Counted from the stretch's first letter, positions 51,407 through 59,076 are shown. The stretch is 64,000 nt of DNA from Paenarthrobacter sp. JL.01a (GCF_025452095.1 NZ_CP104877.1:1488001-1552000), one strand, 5' to 3'. The notes: generated by a model from the sequence alone, not told the origin. Translations and numbers: made by a program.

Positions 51407-52198
51407 ATGACCCGCACCGATCGGCTGACCGCCATCCTCGATCTCCTGGCCGAGTCCGGCCATGTGGAAGTAGAGGACATCGTGACGCGTCTTGGCGTGT
51501 CACCTGCCACGGCCCGCAGGGATCTGGACAGCCTGGCCAAACAGCGTTTGCTCAGCAGGACCAGGGGCGGCGCCACGACAGGATCGGTGGCCTACGATCT
51601 TCCCGGGCGGTACAACCGGGACGACCACGCGGAGGCCAAGCAGGACATCGCCGTGGCGGCGTCGGCGCTCATCCGTCCCGGTGCGGTCATCGGGCTGAGC
51701 GGAGGGACCACCAACACGGCTCTCGCCCAGCTGTTGTCCACCCGTGAAGACCTCAACGCGCCCTCGAACAGGCCCACACTGACCGTGGTGACCAACGCGA
51801 TCAACATTGCGTCCCAACTGGCTGTCCGCCCCAACATCAAGATCATGGTCACCGGCGGCATCCTGAACCCCCGCTCCTACGAACTCGTGGGACCCTACAC
51901 AGACGTCATCATGCAGAAGGTTGCTTTGGACATCGCCTTCATCGGCGTCAACGGCGTGGATCCGGACCTCGGACCCACCATTACTGATGAAGGCGAAGCC
52001 ATGGTGAACACGGTCATGGCGCGCAGGGCCACTGAATCCTATGTGGTGGCCGACTCCTCCAAGGTGCGCCGGCGGTCCTTTGCGGCCATGGCAGGATATG
52101 ACTTCAGGCACCTCATCACCGACTCCGGGATCAGCGCCGACGACAAAGCCGCGTTTGAAGCGAAGGGGACCGAGGTCATTGTCGCTCCGGCGAGCTGA
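51407..52198 (+). CDS. DeoR-family repressor of the Aga-type operon
   Basis: 263 residues. N-terminal helix-turn-helix (RLTAILDLLAESGHVEVEDIVTRLGVSPATARRDLDSL) with the DeoR signature, then a DeoR-C sensor domain (IGLSGGTTNTALAQLL, VVTNAINIASQL, FIGVNGVD, VVADSSKV) that binds phosphosugars. As the last gene of the operon, 24 bp after the aldolase, it most likely autoregulates it and may also control the divergent GH101 gene. Tagatose- or galactosamine-phosphates are the probable inducers. Confidence 0.92.
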   Translation: MTRTDRLTAILDLLAESGHVEVEDIVTRLGVSPATARRDLDSLAKQRLLSRTRGGATTGSVAYDLPGRYNRDDHAEAKQDIAVAASALIRPGAVIGLSGGTTNTALAQLLSTREDLNAPSNRPTLTVVTNAINIASQLAVRPNIKIMVTGGILNPRSYELVGPYTDVIMQKVALDIAFIGVNGVDPDLGPTITDEGEAMVNTVMARRATESYVVADSSKVRRRSFAAMAGYDFRHLITDSGISADDKAAFEAKGTEVIVAPAS

Positions 52199-52207
52199 GG
52201 GCGGCGC

Positions 52208-52888
52208 CTAGAACCGCATCCTTGGCGCGTGGAGAACCGAGTCGTCAACATCCCTGGGCACCCACTGGCTGAACGGCAGATCCAGGCTGTACTGGCCGTC
52301 GTCGTTCTTGATCAACGTGCGCAACTCCGCGTTCCCGGGGTTGTTCAGCGACTCGAAGTACTCCACTGTCCAATGAAACCAGCGCATGCAGAACAGGCGC
52401 ATGGTCAGCCCGTGCGTCACCAGCAGCGTGTTGGGGGCGTACGTGGGCTTCTGCCAGTGCCGGTACAGCGTCTCCATGAACGAGGACACCCGGTCGTAGA
52501 CATCGGAGCCTGACTCGCCCTCACGGAACCGGTAGAAGAAGTGGCCGTAAAGATTCCGCAACTCCTTCTGGTCCTCAATGTCCCCGGCGATCTGGAAGTT
52601 GGCCCAGTCCTGTTCGCGAAGCCTCGGTTCTTCGATGACCCGCTCGATCAAGGGCCCCAGGTTGAGGGCTTCGAGGGTCTGGTAGGCGCGCAAGTAGGGG
52701 GAGACGTACACGCAGACCTGCTGTCCGTCGAGCTTCCGCCGCAGGTCCTCTCCGGCGATCCTGGCCTGCTCCACGCCCTGCTCCGTCAACGGAATCCGGT
52801 AGTCCGGCACGCGGTTGTAAATGGACGTATCTGCGTTCGCGGCTGACTGTCCGTGCCGGATCATGAATATTCTCTCTGGGGCACCCAT
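52208..52888 (-). CDS. Histidine phosphatase superfamily (phosphoglycerate mutase-like) protein
   Basis: About 226 residues from ATG 52888; an ATG at 52900 adds four residues. Catalytic MIRHGQSAAN, YVSPYLRAYQT with the second Arg, proton donor Glu in the EPRLREQDW region and VTHGLTMRLF complete the phosphohistidine active site. The substrate is uncertain; large members with a GDIEDQKELRNLYGHFFYRFREGESG insert act on phosphosugars or other small phosphoesters. It shares a very short divergent promoter region with the CPBP gene, with start codons only 23 bp apart. Confidence 0.9.
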   Translation of the reverse strand: MGAPERIFMIRHGQSAANADTSIYNRVPDYRIPLTEQGVEQARIAGEDLRRKLDGQQVCVYVSPYLRAYQTLEALNLGPLIERVIEEPRLREQDWANFQIAGDIEDQKELRNLYGHFFYRFREGESGSDVYDRVSSFMETLYRHWQKPTYAPNTLLVTHGLTMRLFCMRWFHWTVEYFESLNNPGNAELRTLIKNDDGQYSLDLPFSQWVPRDVDDSVLHAPRMRF

Positions 52889-52911
52889 CCCACCAAGCAT
52901 AGGGTGGGTAC
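52889..52911. promoter_or_regulatory. Overlapping divergent leaderless promoters
   Basis: Only 23 bp separate the two start codons. TAGGGT (52900-52905) lies six bases before the plus-strand ATG at 52912. On the other strand TATGCT (52901-52896) lies seven bases before the minus-strand ATG at 52888. Both match TANNNT, and both sit inside a CCCACC...GGTGGG dyad. Confidence 0.6.
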
Positions 52912-53685
52912 ATGTTCCTTGCTTCCCGTCGGCGCCTGCGCGCCGAAGTGCTCATCGTGCTGGGCCTGTCACTGGGCCAATCGGCCGTCTACTCCGTAGT
53001 GCAACTGCTTGACAAGTTGAGCCGTGCACCGCTGTCCGAAGCTACCTCGACGTTGAACAGATCGCAGAGCACGCGGGAGTATTTCGATCTCACGTACCAG
53101 CTCCTGGACATCTTCTTCGCCTTGGTTCCGGTGGCCCTGGTGTTCTATTTCCTCTCGCTTCACATCCACGCGAACCGGGATGGCGAGGGCGGTTCGGCCT
53201 TCACCCGTTTGGGCTTCAACCTGGCCCGGCCCGGAAAGGACCTGCTCCAAGGGCTGGGGCTCGCGGCGTTGATTGGCATCCCTTCCCTTGGCCTCTACGC
53301 CGCAGGGCGGGCCCTGGGAATAACCACAGCCATAGTGCCCAGCGGCCTGGACGCCTATTGGTGGACCGTGCCTGTGCTGATCCTCTCCGCGATCCGCCAT
53401 GCGATGGTGGAGGAAGTGATCGTGGTGGGCTACCTCATGGACCGCTTCGGAAAATTCGGCTGGAGCACTCCGGTCGCGATCCTGGTCAGTGCGGTCCTGC
53501 GGGGCAGCTACCACCTGTACCAGGGCTTCGGGCCGTTCGTGGGCAACGTGGTCATGGGGCTGGTCTTCGCCTGGCTCTATACCAAGACCAAGCGGGTGAT
53601 GCCGCTGGTCATCGCGCATGCCCTGCTGGACATCGTGGCCTTCGTGGGATTCAGCCTTTTTGGCAAGGCCGTTGGACTCGGCTGA
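52912..53685 (+). CDS. CPBP-family intramembrane metalloprotease-like protein
   Basis: 257 residues, six to seven TM segments. CPBP motifs: EE pair in VEEVIVVGYL, His in LRGSYHLYQG and HALLD near the C terminus. The first motif lacks the Arg of the canonical EExxxR. That variant (EEVxVVGY) occurs in other actinobacterial members as I remember them, so the protein may still be active. Relatives process prenylated proteins, bacteriocin-immunity or regulatory substrates; the target is unknown. Start ATG has a TANNNT six bases upstream and no proper Shine-Dalgarno. Confidence 0.85.
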   Translation: MFLASRRRLRAEVLIVLGLSLGQSAVYSVVQLLDKLSRAPLSEATSTLNRSQSTREYFDLTYQLLDIFFALVPVALVFYFLSLHIHANRDGEGGSAFTRLGFNLARPGKDLLQGLGLAALIGIPSLGLYAAGRALGITTAIVPSGLDAYWWTVPVLILSAIRHAMVEEVIVVGYLMDRFGKFGWSTPVAILVSAVLRGSYHLYQGFGPFVGNVVMGLVFAWLYTKTKRVMPLVIAHALLDIVAFVGFSLFGKAVGLG

Positions 53686-53698
53686 GCGGTTAAAAGTA

Positions 53699-53750
53699 TT
53701 CGGCCGCCATCGGTGGGTGACGTCATTGGCACCCGCTGATGGCGGCCGAA
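53699..53750. terminator. Hairpin between convergent CPBP and VOC genes
   Basis: Arms 53699-53719 and 53730-53750 form 19 Watson-Crick and two G-U pairs over 21 positions with a 10-nt loop. TTAAAA precedes and GCTTTG follows. It is a plausible bidirectional terminator in a 120-bp gap with no other feature. Confidence 0.7.
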
Positions 53751-53805
53751 GCTTTGTCTGGACAACAATGTCCGACGCCGGGATCTCCCCGGATCAAGGG
53801 TACGG

Positions 53806-54444
53806 TCAGATGGTGACGGCTCCGGAGGCGGTTTCGAACGTGACGGCCAGGATGCCCGGCGTGCCATGGGGAGCCATCCACTGGACTGCGACATCCTCCA
53901 GCGGCTTCTCCACCGGTTCACCGAGCCATTCGGTGACGCGTTCCGCCGAGCCCGCAATGGTGAGGCTGGACATCTTGACGTCGCTCTCGTAGACCTTGGA
54001 CGGGTGCAGGGAGGGATCACCTTCCCACTTGAGGAGGTAGGGCACCTGGGGGTCGGCGATCAAGCCGAGGATGCCGATCTGCTGCCACACGAGTTCACGG
54101 CCGTCAGGGAACTTGCGGTTGCCGGGAACTGCGGCGCGGCCGAGGCGGTCCTCGAAAGGTGCGAGGTCGTCAACGGCCACGCACCAGCCCATCCAACCGC
54201 CGCCGGCTGCTGAACGCGCACGGACCGCTTGGCCAAAGGGTGCTTTGTCGGAAGCGGGGTGGTCAAGGACCTCCACAACTTCCAAGTACTTGTTGTCCGC
54301 CAGGGGAATGATCATGTTCCGGGTGCCGAAGCGGGGGTGCACTCCACCCCGGACTGCGTCCACTCCCAGAGCCGCGGAAATTCGTTCGGTAGTGGCCAGA
54401 AGGCCATCTCGTTCACAGGCGTAAGAGACGTGATCCATGCGCAT
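53806..54444 (-). CDS. VOC/glyoxalase-like domain protein
   Basis: 212 residues from ATG 54444, two codons before MDHVSYAC; a longer frame to 54498 is unsupported. The N-terminal half matches the glyoxalase-like_3 type (MDHVSYACERDGLLATTERISAALG, FGTRNMIIPLADNKYLEVVEVLDHP, GWMGWCVAVDDL). The C-terminal half is a second beta-alpha-beta module (VKMSSLTIAGSAERVTEWLG). Metal ligands are not obvious beyond His in MDHV and Glu in LEVVEV. Its function is unknown. It is divergent from metY. Confidence 0.8.
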   Translation of the reverse strand: MRMDHVSYACERDGLLATTERISAALGVDAVRGGVHPRFGTRNMIIPLADNKYLEVVEVLDHPASDKAPFGQAVRARSAAGGGWMGWCVAVDDLAPFEDRLGRAAVPGNRKFPDGRELVWQQIGILGLIADPQVPYLLKWEGDPSLHPSKVYESDVKMSSLTIAGSAERVTEWLGEPVEKPLEDVAVQWMAPHGTPGILAVTFETASGAVTI

Positions 54445-54553
54445 GGCTTCATCTTGGCACTTTGTGATCGGTGTCTCAGCTAAGTCAAGCCTAACCAAGG
54501 TGGGATCTTACGCCGGGCGTCACGAAAGGCAGCAAAAGACCCTAAAAATTCAG

Positions 54554-54597
54554 GTGACGTCACAAAGCTGTCCAAGCGCACGGACACTTCCTAGACT
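54554..54597 (+). promoter_or_regulatory. Candidate metY promoter with TGACGTCAC dyad
   Basis: GTGACGTCAC (54554-54563), a perfect 10-bp palindrome, lies 24 bp before TTCCTAGACT (54588-54597), whose TAGACT should be the -10. The same pair of motifs with nearly the same spacing precedes the metX riboswitch. No SAM aptamer is visible here. Confidence 0.5.
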
Positions 54598-54659
54598 GGC
54601 CGCAGTTTGCTTCCCACTGATAGTCCGCCGATCACATGCATCACGAAGAGGAGAACTCC

Positions 54660-55976
54660 ATGTCCCAAGGATGGTCTTTCGAAACCCGCCAAATCCACGC
54701 AGGCCAAGAGCCGGATGCCGCCACGGGGGCGCGTTCGCTGCCGATCTACCAGACCACGTCCTTCGTCTTCCCGAGTGCCGAGAGCGCCGCCAACCGCTTC
54801 GCCCTGGCCGAGCTCGCGCCAATCTACACCCGCATCGGCAACCCTACCCAGGACGCGGTGGAACAGCGGATCGCCAGCCTTGAAGGAGGCCTGGGTGCGC
54901 TGCTGCTCAGTTCGGGCCAGGCGGCAGAGACCTTTGCCATCCTGAACATCGCAGAAGCCGGGGACCACATCGTGGCAAGCCCCAGCCTCTACGGCGGCAC
55001 CTACAACCTGTTTGCCCACACCTTGAAGAAGTTCGGGATTTCGGTGACCTTCGTCGAGGACCCGGACAACCTTCAGCAGTGGCGCGACGCCGTGCAGCCG
55101 AACACCAAACTCTTCTTCGGCGAGGTTGTCTCCAATCCCCGCCAGGACGTTCTGGACATTGAAGGCGTTGCCGGGGTGGCCCATGAAGCAGGCCTGCCGC
55201 TGATCGTCGACAACACCCTCTCCACCCCGTATCTGATCCGTCCCATCGAGTGGGGCGCGGACATCGTGGTCCACTCGGCCACCAAGTACCTGGGCGGACA
55301 CGGTTCAGCCATTGCAGGGGTCATAGTCGATTCCGGCAACTTCGACTTCGGCAAGGACCCGGAGCGCTTCCCGGGGTTCAACACGCCGGATCCCAGCTAC
55401 AACGGACTGGTCTACGCCCGCGACCTTGGCAAGGACGGGGCGCTTGGTGCCAACCTTTCCTACATCCTCAAGGCCCGCGTCCAACTGCTCCGCGACCTCG
55501 GATCCGCCGTCGCACCCTTCAATGCCTTCCTCATCGCCCAGGGCCTGGAGACCTTGAGTCTGCGCGTGGAACGGCATGTCTCCAACGCCACCAAAGTGGC
55601 GCAATGGCTGGAAGCCCACGACGACGTCGAATCGGTCGCCTACGCCGGCCTGCCGTCCAGCCCTTGGTACGAACGGGGCCAAAAGTACGGTCCCCGGGGC
55701 ACGGGCGCAATCGTCGCGTTCAACATCAAGGGTGGCGTCGAAGCCGGCAAGCGCTTCGTGGACGGGCTGGAGCTGCACTCCCACGTGGCCAACATCGGCG
55801 ACGTCCGCTCCCTGGTCATCCACCCGGCGTCGACTACGCACAGCCAGCTGACTCCCGAACAGCAGCTCGTCGCAGGCGTCAATCCGGGCCTGGTCCGCCT
55901 GTCCGTCGGCATTGAGCACGTCGACGACATTATCGCCGACCTTGAGGCGGGTTTCCGGGCAGCCAAGGGCGCCTGA
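54660..55976 (+). CDS. metY: O-acetylhomoserine sulfhydrylase / aminocarboxypropyltransferase
   Basis: 438 residues from ATG 54660 (GAGGAGAA upstream). Cys/Met-metabolism PLP enzyme: start SFETRQIHAGQEPDAATGARSLPIYQTTSFVF, and PLP lysine Lys209 in HSATKYLGGHGSAIAG. LHSHVANIGDVRSLVIHPASTTHSQL is typical of the MetY group rather than cystathionine synthase. It makes homocysteine from O-acetylhomoserine and sulfide. metX, which makes its substrate, follows after a terminator and a SAM-IV riboswitch. Confidence 0.95.
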   Translation: MSQGWSFETRQIHAGQEPDAATGARSLPIYQTTSFVFPSAESAANRFALAELAPIYTRIGNPTQDAVEQRIASLEGGLGALLLSSGQAAETFAILNIAEAGDHIVASPSLYGGTYNLFAHTLKKFGISVTFVEDPDNLQQWRDAVQPNTKLFFGEVVSNPRQDVLDIEGVAGVAHEAGLPLIVDNTLSTPYLIRPIEWGADIVVHSATKYLGGHGSAIAGVIVDSGNFDFGKDPERFPGFNTPDPSYNGLVYARDLGKDGALGANLSYILKARVQLLRDLGSAVAPFNAFLIAQGLETLSLRVERHVSNATKVAQWLEAHDDVESVAYAGLPSSPWYERGQKYGPRGTGAIVAFNIKGGVEAGKRFVDGLELHSHVANIGDVRSLVIHPASTTHSQLTPEQQLVAGVNPGLVRLSVGIEHVDDIIADLEAGFRAAKGA

Positions 55977-56007
55977 GCCCGTGCTCCCAGTAGCGGGCTG
56001 ATACATC

Positions 56008-56052
56008 GGGGCTGCCGTCCGGATCGACGATTATTCGCCGGACGGCGGCCCC
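56008..56052 (+). terminator. Hairpin terminator after metY
   Basis: 15-nt arms 56008-56022 and 56038-56052 with one G-U pair and a 15-nt loop, 32 bp after the stop codon. Very GC-rich, no T tract. It implies metX is transcribed from its own promoter. Confidence 0.65.
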
Positions 56053-56083
56053 GGGTGCACTTTGGTGAATCAAAACGGCACCT

Positions 56084-56137
56084 AACGTCACACTGATGTC
56101 ACATTCTTCGCCAGAAGGGTGGAGTTTTTCCTAGACT
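56084..56137 (+). promoter_or_regulatory. Candidate metX promoter with GTCACA half-sites
   Basis: TGATGTCACA (56094-56103), preceded by a second GTCACA (56087-56092), lies 24 bp before TTCCTAGACT (56128-56137). The latter is identical to the metY -10 region. The aptamer begins 10 bp after it, so the transcript would start at the riboswitch. Confidence 0.5.
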
Positions 56138-56147
56138 CTACGTATTA

Positions 56148-56268
56148 GGTCATGAGTGCCAGCAGATAGCCCCGGCTTGCTGGCCGGCAACCCTCCTTCC
56201 GCGGTGGGGTGCCCCGGGTGAGGACCTGGCCTGTCCGCACGCAAGGCGACAGGCAAGCGCGAGGTTAG
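56148..56268 (+). ncRNA. SAM-IV riboswitch upstream of metX
   Basis: The sequence follows the SAM-IV consensus: GGTCATGAGTGCCAGC at the 5' side, CCCCGGCTTGCTGGCCGG hairpin, CAACCCTCC, CGCGGTGGGGTGCC, CCGGGTGAGGACC closing P1, then a second hairpin (CTGTC...GACAG) and the GCAAGCGCGAGG pseudoknot region. The metX ribosome binding site (AAAGGA, 56274-56279) follows within a few bases. S-adenosylmethionine binding therefore probably blocks translation initiation. No expression-platform terminator is visible. Confidence 0.93.
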
Positions 56269-56279
56269 GTATCAAAGGA

Positions 56280-57401
56280 ATGACCATCACTGCTACAGCC
56301 CTTCCCAAATCCGGTGAAGCCGACGGAACAGTCAAGTACGCGGGCGTAGGGCCGCTGGCCCTGGAAGCCGGTGGCTATCTTCCCGATGTCGTGCTGGCGT
56401 ACGAAACGTGGGGACAACTCAACGCGGACCGCTCCAACGCTGTCCTGATCCAGCACGCCCTGACGGGCAGCACCCATGTCGCCCGCGGGGCCACCGATGA
56501 GGAAGGGTGGTGGGAGCAGCTCGTTGGGCCCGGTGCCACCATCGACACCAACCGGTACTTCGTCGTTTCCATCAATATCGTGGGTGGCTGCTACGGGAGC
56601 ACCGGCCCTTCCTCGACCGCCCCCGATGGAAAGCCGTGGGGTTCCCGGTTCCCGCTGGTCACGCTGCGGGACAGCACGGAGGCCGAAGCCCGGCTCGCGG
56701 ACCTGCTGGGTATTGACGCTTGGCACGCTGTACTGGGCGGCTCCATGGGAGGAGCCAGGGCACTTGAATGGGCCGTCACTTTCCCGGAACGGGTCAACCG
56801 TTGTGCGGTCATCTCGGTGGGCGCTTACAGCACGGCCGAACAGATCGCGTTCGCCCAGGCCCAAACCCTGGCCATCCGACAGGACCCGCACTTCAACAAC
56901 GGGGACTACTACGACGGCCAGGCACCGGAGCATGGACTGGCGCTGGCCCGCAGGATCGCGCACATCACCTACCGTTCCGCCCTGGAACTGGACCTGCGCT
57001 TCGGCCGGGAGGCCCAGCACCAGGAGACGCCGCTCGCTGCTGCGGTGCTGGGAGAGCGCGGGCGCTACCAAGTGGAAAGCTACCTTGACCATCAGGGCAC
57101 GAAGCTTGTCCGCCGCTTCGATGCCAACAGTTACATCGCCATCACCGAAGCCCTGATGTCCCATGACGTCACGCGTGGTCGGGGCACCCTGCAGGAAGCT
57201 CTTTCCCGTGCAACCGCCGACTTCTTCGTGGCCGCCGTGAACACGGACCGGCTGTATTTTCCGGCCCAGTCGAAGGAACTTGCGGCGGCTCTTCCGGGCG
57301 ATGTTCCCGTCCACACCATCGACGCGCCGATCGGCCACGACGGCTTCCTTACCGAAATCGGCCAGCTGTCCGGGCAGCTTAGAGGGGCTTTCTTCTCCTG
57401 A
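56280..57401 (+). CDS. metX: Homoserine O-acetyltransferase
   Basis: 373 residues. Alpha/beta-hydrolase fold: QHALTGSTHVARG, nucleophile Ser155 in GGSMGGARALEW, substrate-binding Arg near the end of the core and a C-terminal His in IGHDGFLTE. It acetylates homoserine with acetyl-CoA, the committed step of methionine synthesis feeding MetY. The ATG is 11 bases after the aptamer with AAAGGA directly upstream. The NIVGGCYGSTGPSS segment is typical of MetX rather than MetA. Acetyl- versus succinyl-CoA specificity is inferred from the family. Confidence 0.95.
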   Translation: MTITATALPKSGEADGTVKYAGVGPLALEAGGYLPDVVLAYETWGQLNADRSNAVLIQHALTGSTHVARGATDEEGWWEQLVGPGATIDTNRYFVVSINIVGGCYGSTGPSSTAPDGKPWGSRFPLVTLRDSTEAEARLADLLGIDAWHAVLGGSMGGARALEWAVTFPERVNRCAVISVGAYSTAEQIAFAQAQTLAIRQDPHFNNGDYYDGQAPEHGLALARRIAHITYRSALELDLRFGREAQHQETPLAAAVLGERGRYQVESYLDHQGTKLVRRFDANSYIAITEALMSHDVTRGRGTLQEALSRATADFFVAAVNTDRLYFPAQSKELAAALPGDVPVHTIDAPIGHDGFLTEIGQLSGQLRGAFFS

Positions 57402-57446
57402 GCCTCAACGGCTTCGATGGGTCTGGAAGATCACGTGTGCGGCTGA

Positions 57447-57863
57447 TCAGCCGTTCATGATCTCCTGGCGCTGCTTCATGTAGTCCTCCATGGCGATCTG
57501 GCCGTTGGTGAACTTCGCGTCCAGTTCGGCCAGTTTCTTCGCACGGTAGCCTTGGGGCTCCGCCGCTGCGGTGGGGAATGATGCGGGAGATGAAGGGTTC
57601 GACGGCGGTGCGGCCTGCGGTGCCTCATCCGCGGGGCGGATGATGGCGGGCCCGGGCTTATACCCAGGGTAGTTCTGTGCGGGGTAATTCTGGCCAGGGT
57701 AGCCCTGGGGCGGGTAACCCGGGCCGGGAAGGCTTTGCTGCCGATAATCCGGACCCGGGAAATTCCCGTTCTGCAGGCGACGCGCCTTGGAACGGTTGTA
57801 CATGCGGATTCCCATGGGAATCAGCCACGAGCAGACGATGATCCAAAAGAACAGATTGTTCAC
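57447..57863 (-). CDS. Membrane-anchored SHOCT-domain protein
   Basis: 138 residues from GTG 57863 (GGAGG eight bases upstream). One N-terminal TM (about 3-19), a basic patch, a tyrosine/proline/glycine-rich repeat region (about 35-75, PGxxYPxQ-like units) and a C-terminal SHOCT domain (LAELDAKFTNGQIAMEDYMKQRQEIM). SHOCT domains are small helical oligomerisation modules of unknown role, often on membrane or DNA-associated proteins. Convergent with metX; a 14-bp perfect palindrome (57440-57453) overlaps its stop codon. Confidence 0.85.
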   Translation of the reverse strand: MNNLFFWIIVCSWLIPMGIRMYNRSKARRLQNGNFPGPDYRQQSLPGPGYPPQGYPGQNYPAQNYPGYKPGPAIIRPADEAPQAAPPSNPSSPASFPTAAAEPQGYRAKKLAELDAKFTNGQIAMEDYMKQRQEIMNG

Positions 57864-57918
57864 AGTGCATGCCTCCGAAGTCTCAACCCCAGCTTAGACC
57901 CGCCGCGTCACAGCTGCT

Positions 57919-59076
57919 TCACTGTCGCACCAGCTTCGTCTCCATCCCCAGGAACGTGCCGTAGCGCGCTGCCTCCGCTTCCAGTGCGGCCTGTTCTTCC
58001 TTCGTGGCCGGCGTATTCATCCGCACGTCCAGCTCGCAGGCGCCGCCAGTGAAGCTGTGCCGCCACCAGCCTGCCAATCTTCCGTCCAGGAGGACCACGT
58101 GCATGGGGCCGTTGTCTTCGGGGAAATACGGAGCGGTACCGCCGAGGTAGTGGCGCGACTGTGAGTAGCCCATTACGTACTCGTCGTAGCACTGGATGAG
58201 GTCGATGCGGGGCGGTATGGGTTCGTTGGTGCCAGGGAGTGCCCCAAGGGCCTCTGCATGAGCTGAAGGCAGGTAAAAGTCCACGTCGTCTGCGGAAACC
58301 GCCGCCAAAGCACCGGGCGCGAGGTCCGAAGCGACGTGGAGGCCCAATTTCACGTCCTTCATGGTCAACCCGGACCAGGCCGAGCAGTCCTTCACTGTGG
58401 CAGGCCCCCGACTACTGAAGTACCGCAGGGCCAACTGCCCCAAGGCTTGCTCCCGCTCCGTGCCGGTGAGCGGACCGGCAAACCTCCCGGTCGCGCGTTC
58501 TTCGAACAAGGCGTATGTCTGTTTAAGGGCACCGCCCGCCGAACGCACGGGAGCGCCGCTGACCAGGATGCCGCTGATTTCCGCGTGCATGAGGTGGTAG
58601 ACGAAGCCCAGGCCCTTGCCGGGCAAGCCTGCTTGTCCCAGAACGTCAGCCAACTCTTCGCGGGTCTTGTGCGCGCCGCCCGCTACCGCCGCCGCGAGGA
58701 TCCTGCCGCTGCGCGCGGCGGTTTCTTCATCCACTCCGGTCCGCCGGTACATTCCTTGGTTGCCCCTATCGAGCCGGTCGCTCGAGAGGCCCATCAGCCA
58801 GCCAAGATCGTCCCGGTGAACAAAATGCCACGTGGGCCGCAGGATGTGGGTCCGCAGGATGGTTCCGTCCGCCACGTCCTGCTCAACGATCGCGGCAGTG
58901 CTCGCGGGTGTCCGCTGCGCCACAGTCCACCGGGCGTAGGGGAATTCCTGCGCCTGGACGGCAAGGAGGTTGCGCACGGCGTCCCCTGGACTGCCGGCAA
59001 GGGGCGGTCTCAACTGCTGGCGCCGCAGACGAAGCTGGCGGATCTGCTCTACCCGTTGCGAAGGATTAGTGGCCAC
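57919..59076 (-). CDS. Winged-helix HTH_42 protein, AlkZ-like DNA glycosylase family
   Basis: 385 residues. The N-terminal half has the QxQ motif in LLAVQAQEFPYARWTVAQR (residues about 40-58), which is the catalytic signature of AlkZ-type glycosylases that unhook interstrand DNA crosslinks. Tandem winged helices and a C-terminal beta-barrel with YDEYVMGYSQSRHYL follow. Many genomic members have no tested activity, so repair of bulky alkyl adducts is an inference. Start GTG with weak ribosome binding site. It precedes the SGNH gene on the same strand order and follows it in transcription by 47 bp. Confidence 0.82.
   Translation of the reverse strand: MATNPSQRVEQIRQLRLRRQQLRPPLAGSPGDAVRNLLAVQAQEFPYARWTVAQRTPASTAAIVEQDVADGTILRTHILRPTWHFVHRDDLGWLMGLSSDRLDRGNQGMYRRTGVDEETAARSGRILAAAVAGGAHKTREELADVLGQAGLPGKGLGFVYHLMHAEISGILVSGAPVRSAGGALKQTYALFEERATGRFAGPLTGTEREQALGQLALRYFSSRGPATVKDCSAWSGLTMKDVKLGLHVASDLAPGALAAVSADDVDFYLPSAHAEALGALPGTNEPIPPRIDLIQCYDEYVMGYSQSRHYLGGTAPYFPEDNGPMHVVLLDGRLAGWWRHSFTGGACELDVRMNTPATKEEQAALEAEAARYGTFLGMETKLVRQ

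Larger units (their letters stand above)
55977..56279. other. 303-bp metY-metX intergenic region
   Basis: Contains, in order, the metY terminator (56008-56052), repeated GTCACA half-sites and the metX promoter (56084-56137), and the SAM-IV riboswitch (56148-56268). No gene is seen. Confidence 0.8.

Noticed and set aside
54499..54659. SAM riboswitch upstream of metY
   Set aside because: Searched for GGTCATGAGTGCCAGC, the GGTGGGGTGCC core and a closing P1. None is present; only a promoter and a palindromic TGACGTCA.
57440..57453. 14-bp perfect palindrome as terminator between metX and the SHOCT gene
   Set aside because: There is no loop, so an RNA hairpin would be short. It overlaps the SHOCT stop codon and may be coding constraint or coincidence.
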